Shown here piece by piece: positions 1-8,081 of a stretch of 64,000 bases of DNA. This DNA comes from Paenibacillus gorillae. GTDB taxonomy: Bacteria; Bacillota; Bacilli; Paenibacillales; Paenibacillaceae. The stretch covers positions 1-64,000 of the forward strand of contig NZ_CBVJ010000145.1 in assembly GCF_000513275.1 (NCBI RefSeq). Reading direction: 5' to 3'. The notes under the pieces were generated by a model, which was not told the origin of the DNA, did not search any database, and was given only the letters and a program-made list of their open reading frames with translations. Each line of letters opens with the position of its first letter. Positions within the stretch are counted from its first letter, which is position 1. The position numbers and the translations under genes were made by a program.

Positions 1-258
1 CCCTCAGACTTTCTAACGATCTGTATCTCCATCACTCATAGCAAATAAGCGCTCCAACCTCTCGATAGGAAAGCAGTGAAGGAACAAGGATTCTATATCC
101 CAACTGCTCCTCCATCTATCGTACCTCCTAAGCTCTCTAGTAGAGCCCTATAAAGTAACCAAGTGTACTAGCTCTGACTCCGACAACTAACCTTACTCGC
201 ACATGTAGGCAGAAAAGTGTTACACATGACTCCCTAAACCCGAACAAGCCCGATCAAA

Positions 259-436
259 ATGCAAAAGTACATGTTGATGAAGCAAAAAACGCCTTAAACA
301 GCCTTCAAAATGTAAAAGTGCAGGTGAAAAGGGGTAAAATCGCCGAAATGACCTCAAGAAGCCGAATCAAACTGCACTTTTGCATGTTGATGGCCATTTT
401 GGCCGAATTTGAGCCAAACAAACTGTACTTTTACAT
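259..436. repeat. Four-copy symmetric 13-bp repeat (2 direct + 2 inverted)
   Basis: A 13-bp core of the form ATGYAAAAGTRCA occurs four times: forward at 259-271 and 310-322, and inverted at 373-385 and 424-436. Both direct pairs are exactly 51 bp apart and the whole set is symmetric about position 347.5, so copy 1 faces copy 4 and copy 2 faces copy 3. The sequence between the cores is only weakly related. The surrounding 1-727 stretch has no convincing gene. A mobile-element remnant, a structured RNA or a protein-binding array are all possible; I do not recognise the family. Confidence 0.6.
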
Positions 437-615
437 TTTGTTCGCTCGATGAGCGTGAAAACGCTAGAGTAAGTCAGGGAACTCTGGAAAAGGAGCTAGT
501 GTGTAAGGCAGGAGCGGAGCGAAACGAGTCCAGGATGACTTTTCGATGCTTTCATAGATGATGGAGCCGGGTTAGCGGCGGGGGATGGAAGCAAGAACGG
601 TAGCATGGGCCGTTT

Positions 616-658
616 CGCGCAGCGGAGGCTGGTTTACGCGCAGCGGAGGCTTGTTTTA
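616..658. repeat. Two-copy 21-bp tandem repeat
   Basis: Two adjacent near-identical units of about 21 bp (core CGCGCAGCGGAGGCT, at 616 and 637) lie in the gene-free stretch downstream of the minus-strand membrane protein gene. Apart from this and the symmetric repeat at 259-436, I see nothing interpretable in 1-727. Confidence 0.5.
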
Positions 659-727
659 GCGTATTTGGCAATTGAAGCCTGTCCCACCCTCGCTTCAGCA
701 AGGCAGAGCAGGCTCACATAATTGAGT

Positions 728-1258
728 CTACCGATGATAATAGGAGGCTTCGAACTTTTGCAGGCGAAGTACGCCGTCCTTCTCTTGGCGGCGAAAGACG
801 AATGAAAGCAGCATACGCGGGACAAGAAGCCAGAAATGCCAGAAGATGATGCTGATCATAAGCGATTCATGCAGCCAAGGATACATAATACAGGCGACGC
901 ACAGGCCGATCCAGAACAGATGGCGGTGAACGCGGCGGAAGAGCTTCAGACGAATATCATTGGCTGGCTTGAAGCCAAACCAGGGAGGGGTAATGCCCCA
1001 CTTCCATTTACGGTCGACAGCTTCGTCCACTCGGATGAATGTGAGCAGCAAGATGGCAAGGTGAATGACTTGTACAACAGCGAAACCGAATAGCCAGCTA
1101 AACACGCCTTGCATTCCATATACGAGCAATTCAAATCCAAAAAGGATAGCAGCGGTCAGGATATGACTGGATACGAGCTCAGGCTGTATAAGCTTTCTTT
1201 TAACAAGTCTATATTGGTACACGGTAGCGGATGATTGATCGGATAACGATTGGCGCAC
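728..1258 (-). CDS. Conserved hypothetical multi-pass membrane protein
   Basis: A 176-residue protein that I do not recognise. It reads from a GTG at 1258 with an AAGGGGG ribosome-binding site about 11 bases upstream. Hydrophobic stretches near residues 32-50, 55-75, 112-128 and 132-152 suggest four membrane helices, with a basic loop after the second pair and a short polar C-terminus. The gene stands alone on the minus strand, pointing away from gin. Its coding bias looks genuine and no overlapping alternative is better. Function unknown. Confidence 0.6.
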   Translation of the reverse strand: MRQSLSDQSSATVYQYRLVKRKLIQPELVSSHILTAAILFGFELLVYGMQGVFSWLFGFAVVQVIHLAILLLTFIRVDEAVDRKWKWGITPPWFGFKPANDIRLKLFRRVHRHLFWIGLCVACIMYPWLHESLMISIIFWHFWLLVPRMLLSFVFRRQEKDGVLRLQKFEASYYHR

Positions 1259-1484
1259 CGGTTAACGTTCCCCCTTAACAAAACAGTATCTAATAGTATA
1301 TCGGCTTAATCGCAATATCTGTCCATAGCATCACGATAAAAAATCAGCTGCTGTAGCAATCACCAAATGGGCGGATGCCGCATACGATATAGAAATATTT
1401 GAAAATGGACTATGAAAGAAGTATAAACCGCTAGAATATATGCCATAATAGTAGCTATATAGATATACAGGAAGGTGGAATAGC

Positions 1485-1679
1485 GTGATGACAGAAGATC
1501 GCCGACTGCACTGTATTATATGCGGCCAACATAAGGCCGAGGGTGAAGGGATTTGCATCGTAACCGAATTTATATGCGATAGCTGCGAGGTCGAGATGGT
1601 CCGTACCGACGTACAGGACGCTAAATATCCTTTTTTTATTCATCAGATGAAACAAATCTTTATCGAAAAAAATGCATGA
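1485..1679 (+). CDS. gin: Anti-sigma-G factor Gin (CsfB)
   Basis: A small (64-residue) zinc-binding protein with CIICG near residue 10 and CDSCE near residue 32, the two Cys pairs of the Gin/CsfB family. In B. subtilis Gin holds sigma-G inactive in the forespore before engulfment is complete. Position supports the call: csfB is the first gene of the same conserved block (yaaO, tmk, yaaQ follow). Start is GTG 1485 or ATG 1488, both downstream of GGAAGGTGG. A GTATA motif at 1421-1425 with a loosely sigma-F-like -10 near 1442-1451 fits forespore expression but is weak. The stop codon runs into a terminator. Confidence 0.88.
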   Translation: MMTEDRRLHCIICGQHKAEGEGICIVTEFICDSCEVEMVRTDVQDAKYPFFIHQMKQIFIEKNA

Positions 1680-1712
1680 GCGGACTCTGTTGCCAGAAGC
1701 CGCTCTTTTTTT
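1678..1712 (+). terminator. Intrinsic terminator after gin
   Basis: The arms GAGCGG (1678-1683) and CCGCTC (1700-1705) close a hairpin with an inner CTG/CAG stem, followed by seven T residues. It begins inside the gin stop codon and separates gin from the decarboxylase-like gene. Confidence 0.8.
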
Positions 1713-1770
1713 GCCCCAAACTTGAGATACAATAGAAGAAAGACGCAAATAGAGAGGAAAAACTACTGCT

Positions 1771-3357
1771 ATGGACCGATTATATGCACCGCTATTTGAT
1801 TCGCTGAGGAAGCTTGCTGATCAACGGCCTGCAAGCTTCCACGTACCGGGGCATCGGTATGGCTCAATTTTCGGCGAAGGCTCCAGCAGCAGCATCGAAC
1901 CGGAAAAAGCCGCGTTTCAAGCTATCATGCAGCTGGATGTCACGGAACTTTCCGTTACGGATGATCTGCATCACCCAGAGGCTGCTATTGCGGAAGCCCA
2001 GCAGCTGGCTGCAGCTTGCTTTGGAGCGGAGGAAACTTGCTTTCTCGTAGGCGGCAGCACCTCAGGGAATTTAGCCTTGCTGCTCGGCGTGTGCGATCCC
2101 GGCGACATTATCATCGTTCAGCGGAACGTTCATAAATCCGTGATTAACGGGTTAAAGCTGGCAGGCGCGCGCGCGGTATTCATCATGCCCCAGATTGACG
2201 AGCGGACAAGCATTGCGACGCTGCCATCGTTGGCTTCCATTAGCCAAGCACTTGCTCAATATCCGGAGGCAAAAGCCGTCTTTCTTACCAATCCCAATTA
2301 CTACGGTATGAGCGTGAGGCTGAGGCCGTACTCAGATTTAATACATGAACAGGGTAAAATACTGCTCGTAGACGAGGCGCATGGCGCCCACTACGGCTTT
2401 CATCCGCTTTTGCCAGAATCGGCTATCCAGTCAGGAGCCGATGCAGTGGTGCAGTCTACGCATAAGACACTGACTGCACTCACGATGGGCGCAATGCTCC
2501 ATATGCAAGGAGAGAGGCTTCCGAGAGCTGCAATACGGCAGGCTCTGGCCACTATACAGAGCTCTAGTCCTTCTTTTCCAATCATGGCTTCACTCGATAT
2601 TTCCCGAGCAATGATTGAACGCCACCGTGAGAAATGGTTTGAACCAGGCATTCAGGCTGCTGCGGCTTTCAGGAATTGGTTAGCGGAGCGAAATCCAAAT
2701 TGGCTGACAACTCTTTATCCCGATGAGCAATCATCAGCTTACAACCAGCTTGATCCGCTTCGTATTCTGATTACGGATATAACGGGCAATCATTCCGGAT
2801 TTGAGCTGCAGCGGCTGCTTGAGGAGCAAGGCTGTTGGGCGGAGATGGCCGACCCCCGGTATGTTGTACTAGTGTTCGGTATTCAGACCTCTATACAGGA
2901 TGTAGAGCGTTTAATGAATGCCTGCATAATGATTGAGGCACGTATCGCTAGCCATGCAGCGGCATCGCAAGTAATATCCGAACCCCAACAGAAGCTATTA
3001 AATGGGGAACCCTATTCATCATCACAGGCTGCAACTGAGAAGGAAGCAGAATTTCAATCTGCAGTTCTATTAGAAGAAATTCAAACAGGAAATCTAGCAG
3101 AAGTCCAAGCTGTGGCGGAGCCGATTTCTTTTTCCAGAAAAGCTGCTGACTCTATTTCCCGGGTAAGGCTAGCGGAGGCGGCAGGCCGCTGTGCTGCTGA
3201 GATGGTAGTACCGTATCCTCCAGGAATTCCTGTTCTCTATGCGGGAGAGAGAATAACGGAGGCGTCCATTCGCCAGATTAATCACCTTGCTAAGCACGGG
3301 GCGAAGTTTCAAGGCGCCTCAGACCCGTCTATGCAGACGATAGAAGTCCAGGAATGA
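1771..3357 (+). CDS. PLP-dependent Orn/Lys/Arg decarboxylase family protein (YaaO type)
   Basis: A 528-residue fold-type I PLP enzyme of the Orn/Lys/Arg decarboxylase family. The PLP-lysine motif STHKTLTALTMGA is near residue 237, preceded by the cofactor-aspartate motif VDEAHGAHYG near residue 201. The N-terminal motif FHVPGHRYG is typical of the YaaO/SpeA-like group. The substrate cannot be read from sequence; lysine, arginine or ornithine are possible. Residues about 394-465 form a Gln/Glu/Ser/Ala-rich low-complexity linker, which makes the protein longer than the roughly 480 residues usual for YaaO. The gene lies between gin and tmk exactly as yaaO does in B. subtilis. Confidence 0.85.
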   Translation: MDRLYAPLFDSLRKLADQRPASFHVPGHRYGSIFGEGSSSSIEPEKAAFQAIMQLDVTELSVTDDLHHPEAAIAEAQQLAAACFGAEETCFLVGGSTSGNLALLLGVCDPGDIIIVQRNVHKSVINGLKLAGARAVFIMPQIDERTSIATLPSLASISQALAQYPEAKAVFLTNPNYYGMSVRLRPYSDLIHEQGKILLVDEAHGAHYGFHPLLPESAIQSGADAVVQSTHKTLTALTMGAMLHMQGERLPRAAIRQALATIQSSSPSFPIMASLDISRAMIERHREKWFEPGIQAAAAFRNWLAERNPNWLTTLYPDEQSSAYNQLDPLRILITDITGNHSGFELQRLLEEQGCWAEMADPRYVVLVFGIQTSIQDVERLMNACIMIEARIASHAAASQVISEPQQKLLNGEPYSSSQAATEKEAEFQSAVLLEEIQTGNLAEVQAVAEPISFSRKAADSISRVRLAEAAGRCAAEMVVPYPPGIPVLYAGERITEASIRQINHLAKHGAKFQGASDPSMQTIEVQE

Positions 3358-3483
3358 TGGGAAATGTTAAGGGATATGAGGCAATTCTCATTGACATGGG
3401 TATAGGCTTTGCTAGAATGGTAGTAAGGCAAAACGTATTGCCTTTTATATAGAAGGTTTATTACGAATCAGGAGCATAAGACG

Positions 3484-4137
3484 TTGAACAAGGGAATTTT
3501 CATTACAATAGAAGGCGGAGAAGGTTCCGGCAAAACTACACTGATCGAGCGCATCTCGCATACGATGCAGCAGCGGGGGAAAACCGCCGTGATTACACGT
3601 GAGCCGGGCGGCATACCAATCGCCGAACAGATCCGCGCGGTCATTCTCAACCGCAGTCACACAGAGATGGATGCCCGGACGGAAGCGCTTCTGTATGCAG
3701 CGGCACGCCGGCAGCATCTCGTCGAGAAAGTCATTCCAGCGCTTGAAGCCGGCAAGATCGTTATCTGTGATCGATTCGTCGACAGCAGCTTAGCTTATCA
3801 AGGTCATGCCCGCGGGTTAGGAATGGAGGAAGTATGGTCGATTAATCAATTTGCGATTAATGGCCTTATGCCTCACCTGACGATCTACATGGACATAGAT
3901 CCTGTAGTCGGGCTCAACCGGATCAGCCAAGCCGCGGAACGGGAAGTGAACCGTCTCGATCTGGAGTCGCTTGCTTTCCACGAAAAGGTACGCGAAGGCT
4001 ATCGCCTGTTGCTGGCGGAATATCCGGATCGGATCGTTAAGCTTCAGGCCGAGAACACCCGGGAGGTTGTCTATAAGGAAGCTATGGCGGTTATCGACAC
4101 CAGATTTGCCTCCTTTTTCGTCGCTGACGGGGTATAA
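3484..4137 (+). CDS. tmk: Thymidylate kinase
   Basis: A 217-residue kinase that phosphorylates dTMP to dTDP with ATP. The P-loop GGEGSGKTT is at residues 10-18. A DR(Y/F)-type motif DRFVDSSLAYQG follows near residue 97, and the arginine-rich REPGG segment near residue 40 is standard for bacterial Tmk. It starts at TTG 3484 behind AGGAG with 9-base spacing. Length and position (between yaaO and darA) match the Bacillus block, where tmk, holB and their neighbours supply DNA precursors and the clamp loader. Confidence 0.96.
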   Translation: MNKGIFITIEGGEGSGKTTLIERISHTMQQRGKTAVITREPGGIPIAEQIRAVILNRSHTEMDARTEALLYAAARRQHLVEKVIPALEAGKIVICDRFVDSSLAYQGHARGLGMEEVWSINQFAINGLMPHLTIYMDIDPVVGLNRISQAAEREVNRLDLESLAFHEKVREGYRLLLAEYPDRIVKLQAENTREVVYKEAMAVIDTRFASFFVADGV

Positions 4138-4185
4138 GAAGAAGCAAAAAGAACGATAAAACCATCTAAAACAGGAGGTATGAGG

Positions 4186-4515
4186 ATGAAATTAGTCATT
4201 GCGATCGTGCAGGATAAAGACAGCAATCGGTTGTCCAATGCGTTGGTGAAGGATGGATTCAGAGCGACCAAGCTTGCCAGTACAGGCGGTTTTCTAAGAG
4301 CAGGCAATACGACATTCATGATCGGGATTGAGGATGAGCGTGTTCATGAGGTGCTTCAAGTCATTAGCTCCAATTGCAAAGTAAGAGATCAACTGGTTAC
4401 GCCTGTCTCGCCGATCGGTGGCTCAACGGATTCCTATATTCCATTCCCTGTTGAAGTGCAAGTAGGCGGCGCAGCCGTATTCGTCGTACCGGTGGAACGG
4501 TTCGAACATTTCTGA
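4186..4515 (+). CDS. darA: Cyclic-di-AMP receptor DarA (PII-like)
   Basis: A 109-residue PII-like protein (DUF970/YaaQ). The N-terminus MKLVIAIVQDKDSNRL, the glycine-rich TGGFLRAGNTTFMIG segment and the C-terminal VFVVPVERFEHF are family hallmarks. DarA trimers bind c-di-AMP; the downstream target is not fixed in the literature. Two in-frame ATGs exist (4180 and 4186). The second has 7 bases between AGGAGG (4173-4178) and the start and is preferred. The same window carries a c-di-AMP riboswitch at 11996-12195, so two independent c-di-AMP sensors are encoded here. Confidence 0.93.
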   Translation: MKLVIAIVQDKDSNRLSNALVKDGFRATKLASTGGFLRAGNTTFMIGIEDERVHEVLQVISSNCKVRDQLVTPVSPIGGSTDSYIPFPVEVQVGGAAVFVVPVERFEHF

Positions 4516-4532
4516 AATGGGCGTGAGCAGCG

Positions 4533-4976
4533 ATGAAGATTGATTCAGGTTATCGTCCGCTGGGGCAAAGCCGTACGAACGCTGATACTGCGACGAAGCC
4601 AGTGCAGATGAAAAGCTTTGCTGACGCCATGGTACAGCAGGATGCGCAGCGTACGCAGGAACAGCTGCAGCAGAAGCTGCAGGATATTCATAATCAGGGC
4701 GAGAGGCTCGCTAGGACGATGACTGTCCGCGAGCTTAAGCTCTATCGCCAGATGGTGAAGCGTTTCCTCGAGGATACGGTTCGCCGGGGCATTGGTCTGA
4801 AGGAGCTTCGCGGTTTCGACCGCAGAGGCCGGACGAAACGGTACAAGCTGCTGGACGAGATTGATGAGGCGCTTGTCTCGATGGCTGAAGAGCTGCTGGA
4901 CAGCGAACAGGGACGTATTGAGCTGCTTGGGCGGATTGGCGAAATCCGCGGTATGCTCATTAATCTATTGTTTTAA
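4533..4976 (+). CDS. yaaR: YaaR family protein (DUF327)
   Basis: A 147-residue, highly charged helical protein of the YaaR/DUF327 family. The conserved core includes TVRELKLYRQMVKRFLE and RRGRTKRYKLLDEIDEAL near residues 64-110. No enzymatic motif is visible, and I know of no established function for the family. It sits 17 bp behind darA and 24 bp ahead of holB, in the conserved order. Confidence 0.85.
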   Translation: MKIDSGYRPLGQSRTNADTATKPVQMKSFADAMVQQDAQRTQEQLQQKLQDIHNQGERLARTMTVRELKLYRQMVKRFLEDTVRRGIGLKELRGFDRRGRTKRYKLLDEIDEALVSMAEELLDSEQGRIELLGRIGEIRGMLINLLF

Positions 4977-5000
4977 AAGAAGGAAGGGTAGCGAAGTGCA

Positions 5001-5978
5001 ATGAGCATGGAACAAGTAGCCGGACAATGGAAAGCGAAGCGAATATTAAAGCATGCTCTTCAAAGCGGCAAAGTATCGCATGCTTATTTATTTAACGGAC
5101 CTGCCGGAACGGGAAGGATGGCGCTGGCCCGGGCATTTGCAAAAGCGTTGTTTTGCACCTCAGGCGGTGATGACGCTTGCGATCAGTGTCTGGAATGCCG
5201 CAAGTTCGAGAACGGCAACCAGCCGGATCTGCTGCGAATTGAGCCGGACGGACAATCAATTAAGATCGAGCAAATTCGTGATCTGCAGCGCGAGCTTGCC
5301 TACCGGGGCAGCGGCACAAAACGCAAAATATATATGATCGAGCGAGCGGAAAAAATGACGGTTCAAGCTGCAAACAGCTTGCTTAAATTTTTGGAAGAGC
5401 CGCTATCTCCAGTAGTAGCGATTTTAATAACCGATAATGGACAAGCCGTCCTCCCAACGATCCGGTCGCGTGCGCAGTGGGTACCTTTTCTGCCATTCTC
5501 GCCAAATGAGATGCTGCAGGCTTTGATAGACGAAGGAATATCCCCGACATTAGCCCGCGCGGCGGTGCAGCTCAGCTCCGGATTGGATGGGGCTAGAGAA
5601 ATCATCCAGCAGAATCAGTTTGCAGAAATCAGAAACGTAGTGATACAATTAGGGAAGGAGAGTCTGACCCGATTCACCGCGGCAATGATTTCCATTCAGC
5701 AGCAGTTTATTAAGACGGATTTGGCGAACAATCCACAGCTGTTGCTATCACTATTCGTTTTATGGTTCAAAGACATGATTCAATTTCAAGCTGGAAGACA
5801 AGAAAGCATCGTTTATATAGATCAGTTGGAGTGGATAAGCAAGCATGCGTTCAGCCGTCCGATCGAGGGATGGGTGGCCTGTATTGAGCATACGCTTGAA
5901 GCGGGTAAGCGCATACGTTCTAATGTAGCGCCTCAACTTGCATTGGAGCAATTATTGGTAAACCTACAGGAGGGCTAA
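5001..5978 (+). CDS. holB: DNA polymerase III delta-prime subunit
   Basis: A 325-residue AAA+ clamp-loader subunit. The P-loop is degenerate (GPAGTGRMALA, Arg for the usual Lys), as expected for delta-prime, which does not hydrolyse ATP. A four-Cys zinc module (C-x8-C-x2-C-x2-C) follows at about residues 51-65. The segment IYMIERAEKMTVQAANSLLK carries the SRC-independent AAA+ core. It acts with DnaX and HolA to load the sliding clamp. The ATG at 5001 is preferred; ATG 5007 is an alternative. It is 4 bp from ricT. Confidence 0.94.
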   Translation: MSMEQVAGQWKAKRILKHALQSGKVSHAYLFNGPAGTGRMALARAFAKALFCTSGGDDACDQCLECRKFENGNQPDLLRIEPDGQSIKIEQIRDLQRELAYRGSGTKRKIYMIERAEKMTVQAANSLLKFLEEPLSPVVAILITDNGQAVLPTIRSRAQWVPFLPFSPNEMLQALIDEGISPTLARAAVQLSSGLDGAREIIQQNQFAEIRNVVIQLGKESLTRFTAAMISIQQQFIKTDLANNPQLLLSLFVLWFKDMIQFQAGRQESIVYIDQLEWISKHAFSRPIEGWVACIEHTLEAGKRIRSNVAPQLALEQLLVNLQEG

Positions 5979-5982
5979 ATCC

Positions 5983-6786
5983 TTGTATAATGTCGTCGGC
6001 GTCCGCTTTAAGAAAGCGGGCAAGATTTACTACTTTGATCCGGCCTTGCATCCGGTGGACAAGGACCAGCATGTCATTGTCGAGACGGCGAGGGGTATCG
6101 AGTACGGTAAAGTTGTGGTAGGACAAAAAGAAGTCGGTGAATCAGATGTCGTCCTCCCGTTAAAGAAAGTGATTCGTATCGCAAGCGATGTGGACGCCAA
6201 GGTTGTGGAAGAGAATCGCTCCGCAGCTAAGAATGCGTTTGCTACCTGCTTGGACAAGATAAAGGATCATCAGCTGAAAATGAAGCTAGTTGATGTCGAG
6301 TTCACCTTCGACCGCAACAAAATCATTTTTTATTTTACAGCTGAAGGCCGAGTTGACTTCCGCGAGCTGGTAAAGGATTTGGCCAGCGTGTTTCGCACCC
6401 GGATCGAGCTTCGGCAGATCGGTGTACGTGACGAGGCGAAGATGCTTGGCGGAATTGGACCATGCGGACGAGTGTTATGCTGCTCGTCATGGCTGGGAGA
6501 CTTTGAGCCTGTATCTATTAAAATGGCCAAAGACCAGAATTTATCGCTCAATCCGACGAAAATTTCCGGATTATGCGGCCGTCTTATGTGCTGCTTGAAG
6601 TACGAGCATGACAATTACGAAAGCATTCGCGAAGAGCTTCCCGCTGTCGGGAAGATTGTAGTAACATCTTTCGGTGAAGGCAAGGTTACTGGCATCAATG
6701 CTTCCACGAAATCGGTATATGTCCAGCTATTTGATGTATCTGGCAAAGCGAAGGAACTTTCGATGGACGATGTCGTAGTGAAATAA
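5983..6786 (+). CDS. ricT: RicT (YaaT/PSP1), RNase Y-specificity and sporulation factor
   Basis: A 267-residue PSP1-domain protein. Two cysteine clusters, CGRVLCC and CGRLMCC, near residues 162-205 are the ligands of the Fe-S centres described for the RicA-RicF-RicT complex. That complex directs RNase Y cleavage and aids Spo0A phosphorylation in B. subtilis. Translation starts at TTG 5983 behind AGGAGG with good spacing. The gene is tightly coupled to holB (4 bp) and followed by yabA, as in Bacillus. Length is close to the family norm (about 275). Confidence 0.94.
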   Translation: MYNVVGVRFKKAGKIYYFDPALHPVDKDQHVIVETARGIEYGKVVVGQKEVGESDVVLPLKKVIRIASDVDAKVVEENRSAAKNAFATCLDKIKDHQLKMKLVDVEFTFDRNKIIFYFTAEGRVDFRELVKDLASVFRTRIELRQIGVRDEAKMLGGIGPCGRVLCCSSWLGDFEPVSIKMAKDQNLSLNPTKISGLCGRLMCCLKYEHDNYESIREELPAVGKIVVTSFGEGKVTGINASTKSVYVQLFDVSGKAKELSMDDVVVK

Positions 6787-6857
6787 GAAAGGCAATGCAG
6801 CCAATAACGGCGACCGCCGTTGATGCTTAACTATGTTTGATGCTCTGGGGTGGAAAC

Positions 6858-7292
6858 TTGGAGAAAAAAGAGATCTTCGAACAAATGGATGAGCTGGACA
6901 CTCGGATGGGACAATTCCATACCGAATTAGGCGCACTGAAGCAGCGGGTCAAACAGCTGCTGGAGGAGAATAAGCGACTAAGCTTAGAAAATAGCCAGCT
7001 GCGTAAAATTTTAAAACGCGAGACAGTCCCCGTGCAGGCAGCTTCCGCAGCGAGAACGGAGACTGCGGAAGCCAAGCCGAAACGGCAAACCGAAGCTGCT
7101 TCACATGAAGTCAGCACGGCAGATCATTCGGACGGGCTCGACCCATTCGAGTCCTCGCAGCAAGCTGTCGGAGAAGGCCATGACAATCTGGCCAGACTCT
7201 ATCATGAAGGTTTCCATATATGCAATGTGTACTATGGACATCTTCGGACAGAGGGCGATTGCTTGTTCTGTTTATCTTTCTTGAATAAATAA
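6858..7292 (+). CDS. yabA: Replication initiation control protein YabA
   Basis: A 144-residue protein with an N-terminal coiled coil (residues about 1-60, leucine heptads) and a C-terminal zinc module made of H-x-C and CLFC spaced by about 14 residues (GFHIC...GDCLFC). YabA bridges DnaA and DnaN and limits re-initiation. The TTG at 6858 (MEKKEIFEQM) is chosen because it aligns with the family N-terminus and follows GGGGTGG with 5-6 base spacing. An upstream in-frame ATG would add an unconserved 7-residue tail. The linker at 62-105 is Ala/Glu-rich. Confidence 0.92.
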   Translation: MEKKEIFEQMDELDTRMGQFHTELGALKQRVKQLLEENKRLSLENSQLRKILKRETVPVQAASAARTETAEAKPKRQTEAASHEVSTADHSDGLDPFESSQQAVGEGHDNLARLYHEGFHICNVYYGHLRTEGDCLFCLSFLNK

Positions 7293-7301
7293 CCGAACAT
7301 T

Positions 7302-7328
7302 TACCGTCCTTGCAAGAAGAGGACGGTA
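7302..7328 (+). terminator. Possible weak terminator/attenuator between yabA and yabB
   Basis: A 9-bp perfect stem (TACCGTCCT at 7302-7310 with AGGACGGTA at 7320-7328) with a 9-base loop lies 10 bp after the yabA stop. The T tract behind it is poor (TCTTTA), so partial attenuation or mRNA processing is as likely as full termination. Confidence 0.4.
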
Positions 7329-7349
7329 TCTTTATGTCAGAGGAGCTAT

Positions 7350-8060
7350 ATGGACGTGGAAGAGCAGATGGAGATCAAACTTGAAGCGAATGAGCGAATT
7401 GATGATTTAATGACGGAGACGGGTTTGAAAATTATACAGAGCCGGGAAGTATTCAGCTTCTCGCTGGATGCTGTTCTTCTCTCCAAATTTGCAACGGTTC
7501 CGAAGCGCGGACGGATCATCGATCTTTGTTCAGGCAACGGAGTCATTCCGATGCTGCTGACGACGCGGACGAAAGCCAGTATAGACGCCGTGGAAATTCA
7601 GCCGAGATTGGCTGATATGGCCCGCAGAAGCGTCGCTATGAATAAGCTGGATGAGCAAATAAAGATTATCGAAGCCGATCTTCGCCAATATATGAAGGAA
7701 GCGGGCAATGGCGTCTACGATGCGGTTACCGTTAATCCTCCCTATATGGCGGTTAAGGCCGGCGATTCCAATGAAAATGAGCATTATTCGATTGCCAGGC
7801 ACGAGGTGCATTGCACACTGGAGGACGTCGTTCATGCTAGCGCCAGACTTGTTCGGTCAGGCGGAAAAGTAGCAATGGTACATCGCCCATCCCGGTTTAT
7901 CGATATTATGGAGACGATGCGCAAATACCGGCTTGAACCGAAACGGGTGCAGTTTATTCATCCCAATGCCAAAGGCGAGGCGAATATGGTATTAATAGAA
8001 GCTATTCGCGATGGAAGGCCGGAGCTTCGAGTGCTGCCTCCCGTTATGGTCTATGAATAA
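7350..8060 (+). CDS. tRNA1(Val) (adenine37-N6)-methyltransferase-like protein (YabB/TrmN6)
   Basis: A 236-residue class I SAM-dependent methyltransferase. The SAM motif is IIDLCSGNGVIPMLL near residue 53, and the catalytic VNPPYM near residue 131 is the NPPY signature of N6-adenine or N5-glutamine methylation. Family assignment (YabB/TrmN6, modifying A37 of a tRNA) rests on this motif order and on position between yabA and rsmI. The RNA target is not proved. The small GIY-YIG gene yazA that usually separates yabB and rsmI is absent: the next gene starts 21 bp downstream. Confidence 0.88.
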   Translation: MDVEEQMEIKLEANERIDDLMTETGLKIIQSREVFSFSLDAVLLSKFATVPKRGRIIDLCSGNGVIPMLLTTRTKASIDAVEIQPRLADMARRSVAMNKLDEQIKIIEADLRQYMKEAGNGVYDAVTVNPPYMAVKAGDSNENEHYSIARHEVHCTLEDVVHASARLVRSGGKVAMVHRPSRFIDIMETMRKYRLEPKRVQFIHPNAKGEANMVLIEAIRDGRPELRVLPPVMVYE

Positions 8061-8081
8061 GAAAGCAAAGGAGGGACGAAA

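Noticed and set aside
836..1093. An 85-codon plus-strand frame
   Set aside because: It is antisense to the better-supported membrane protein gene and has biased, shadow-like composition.
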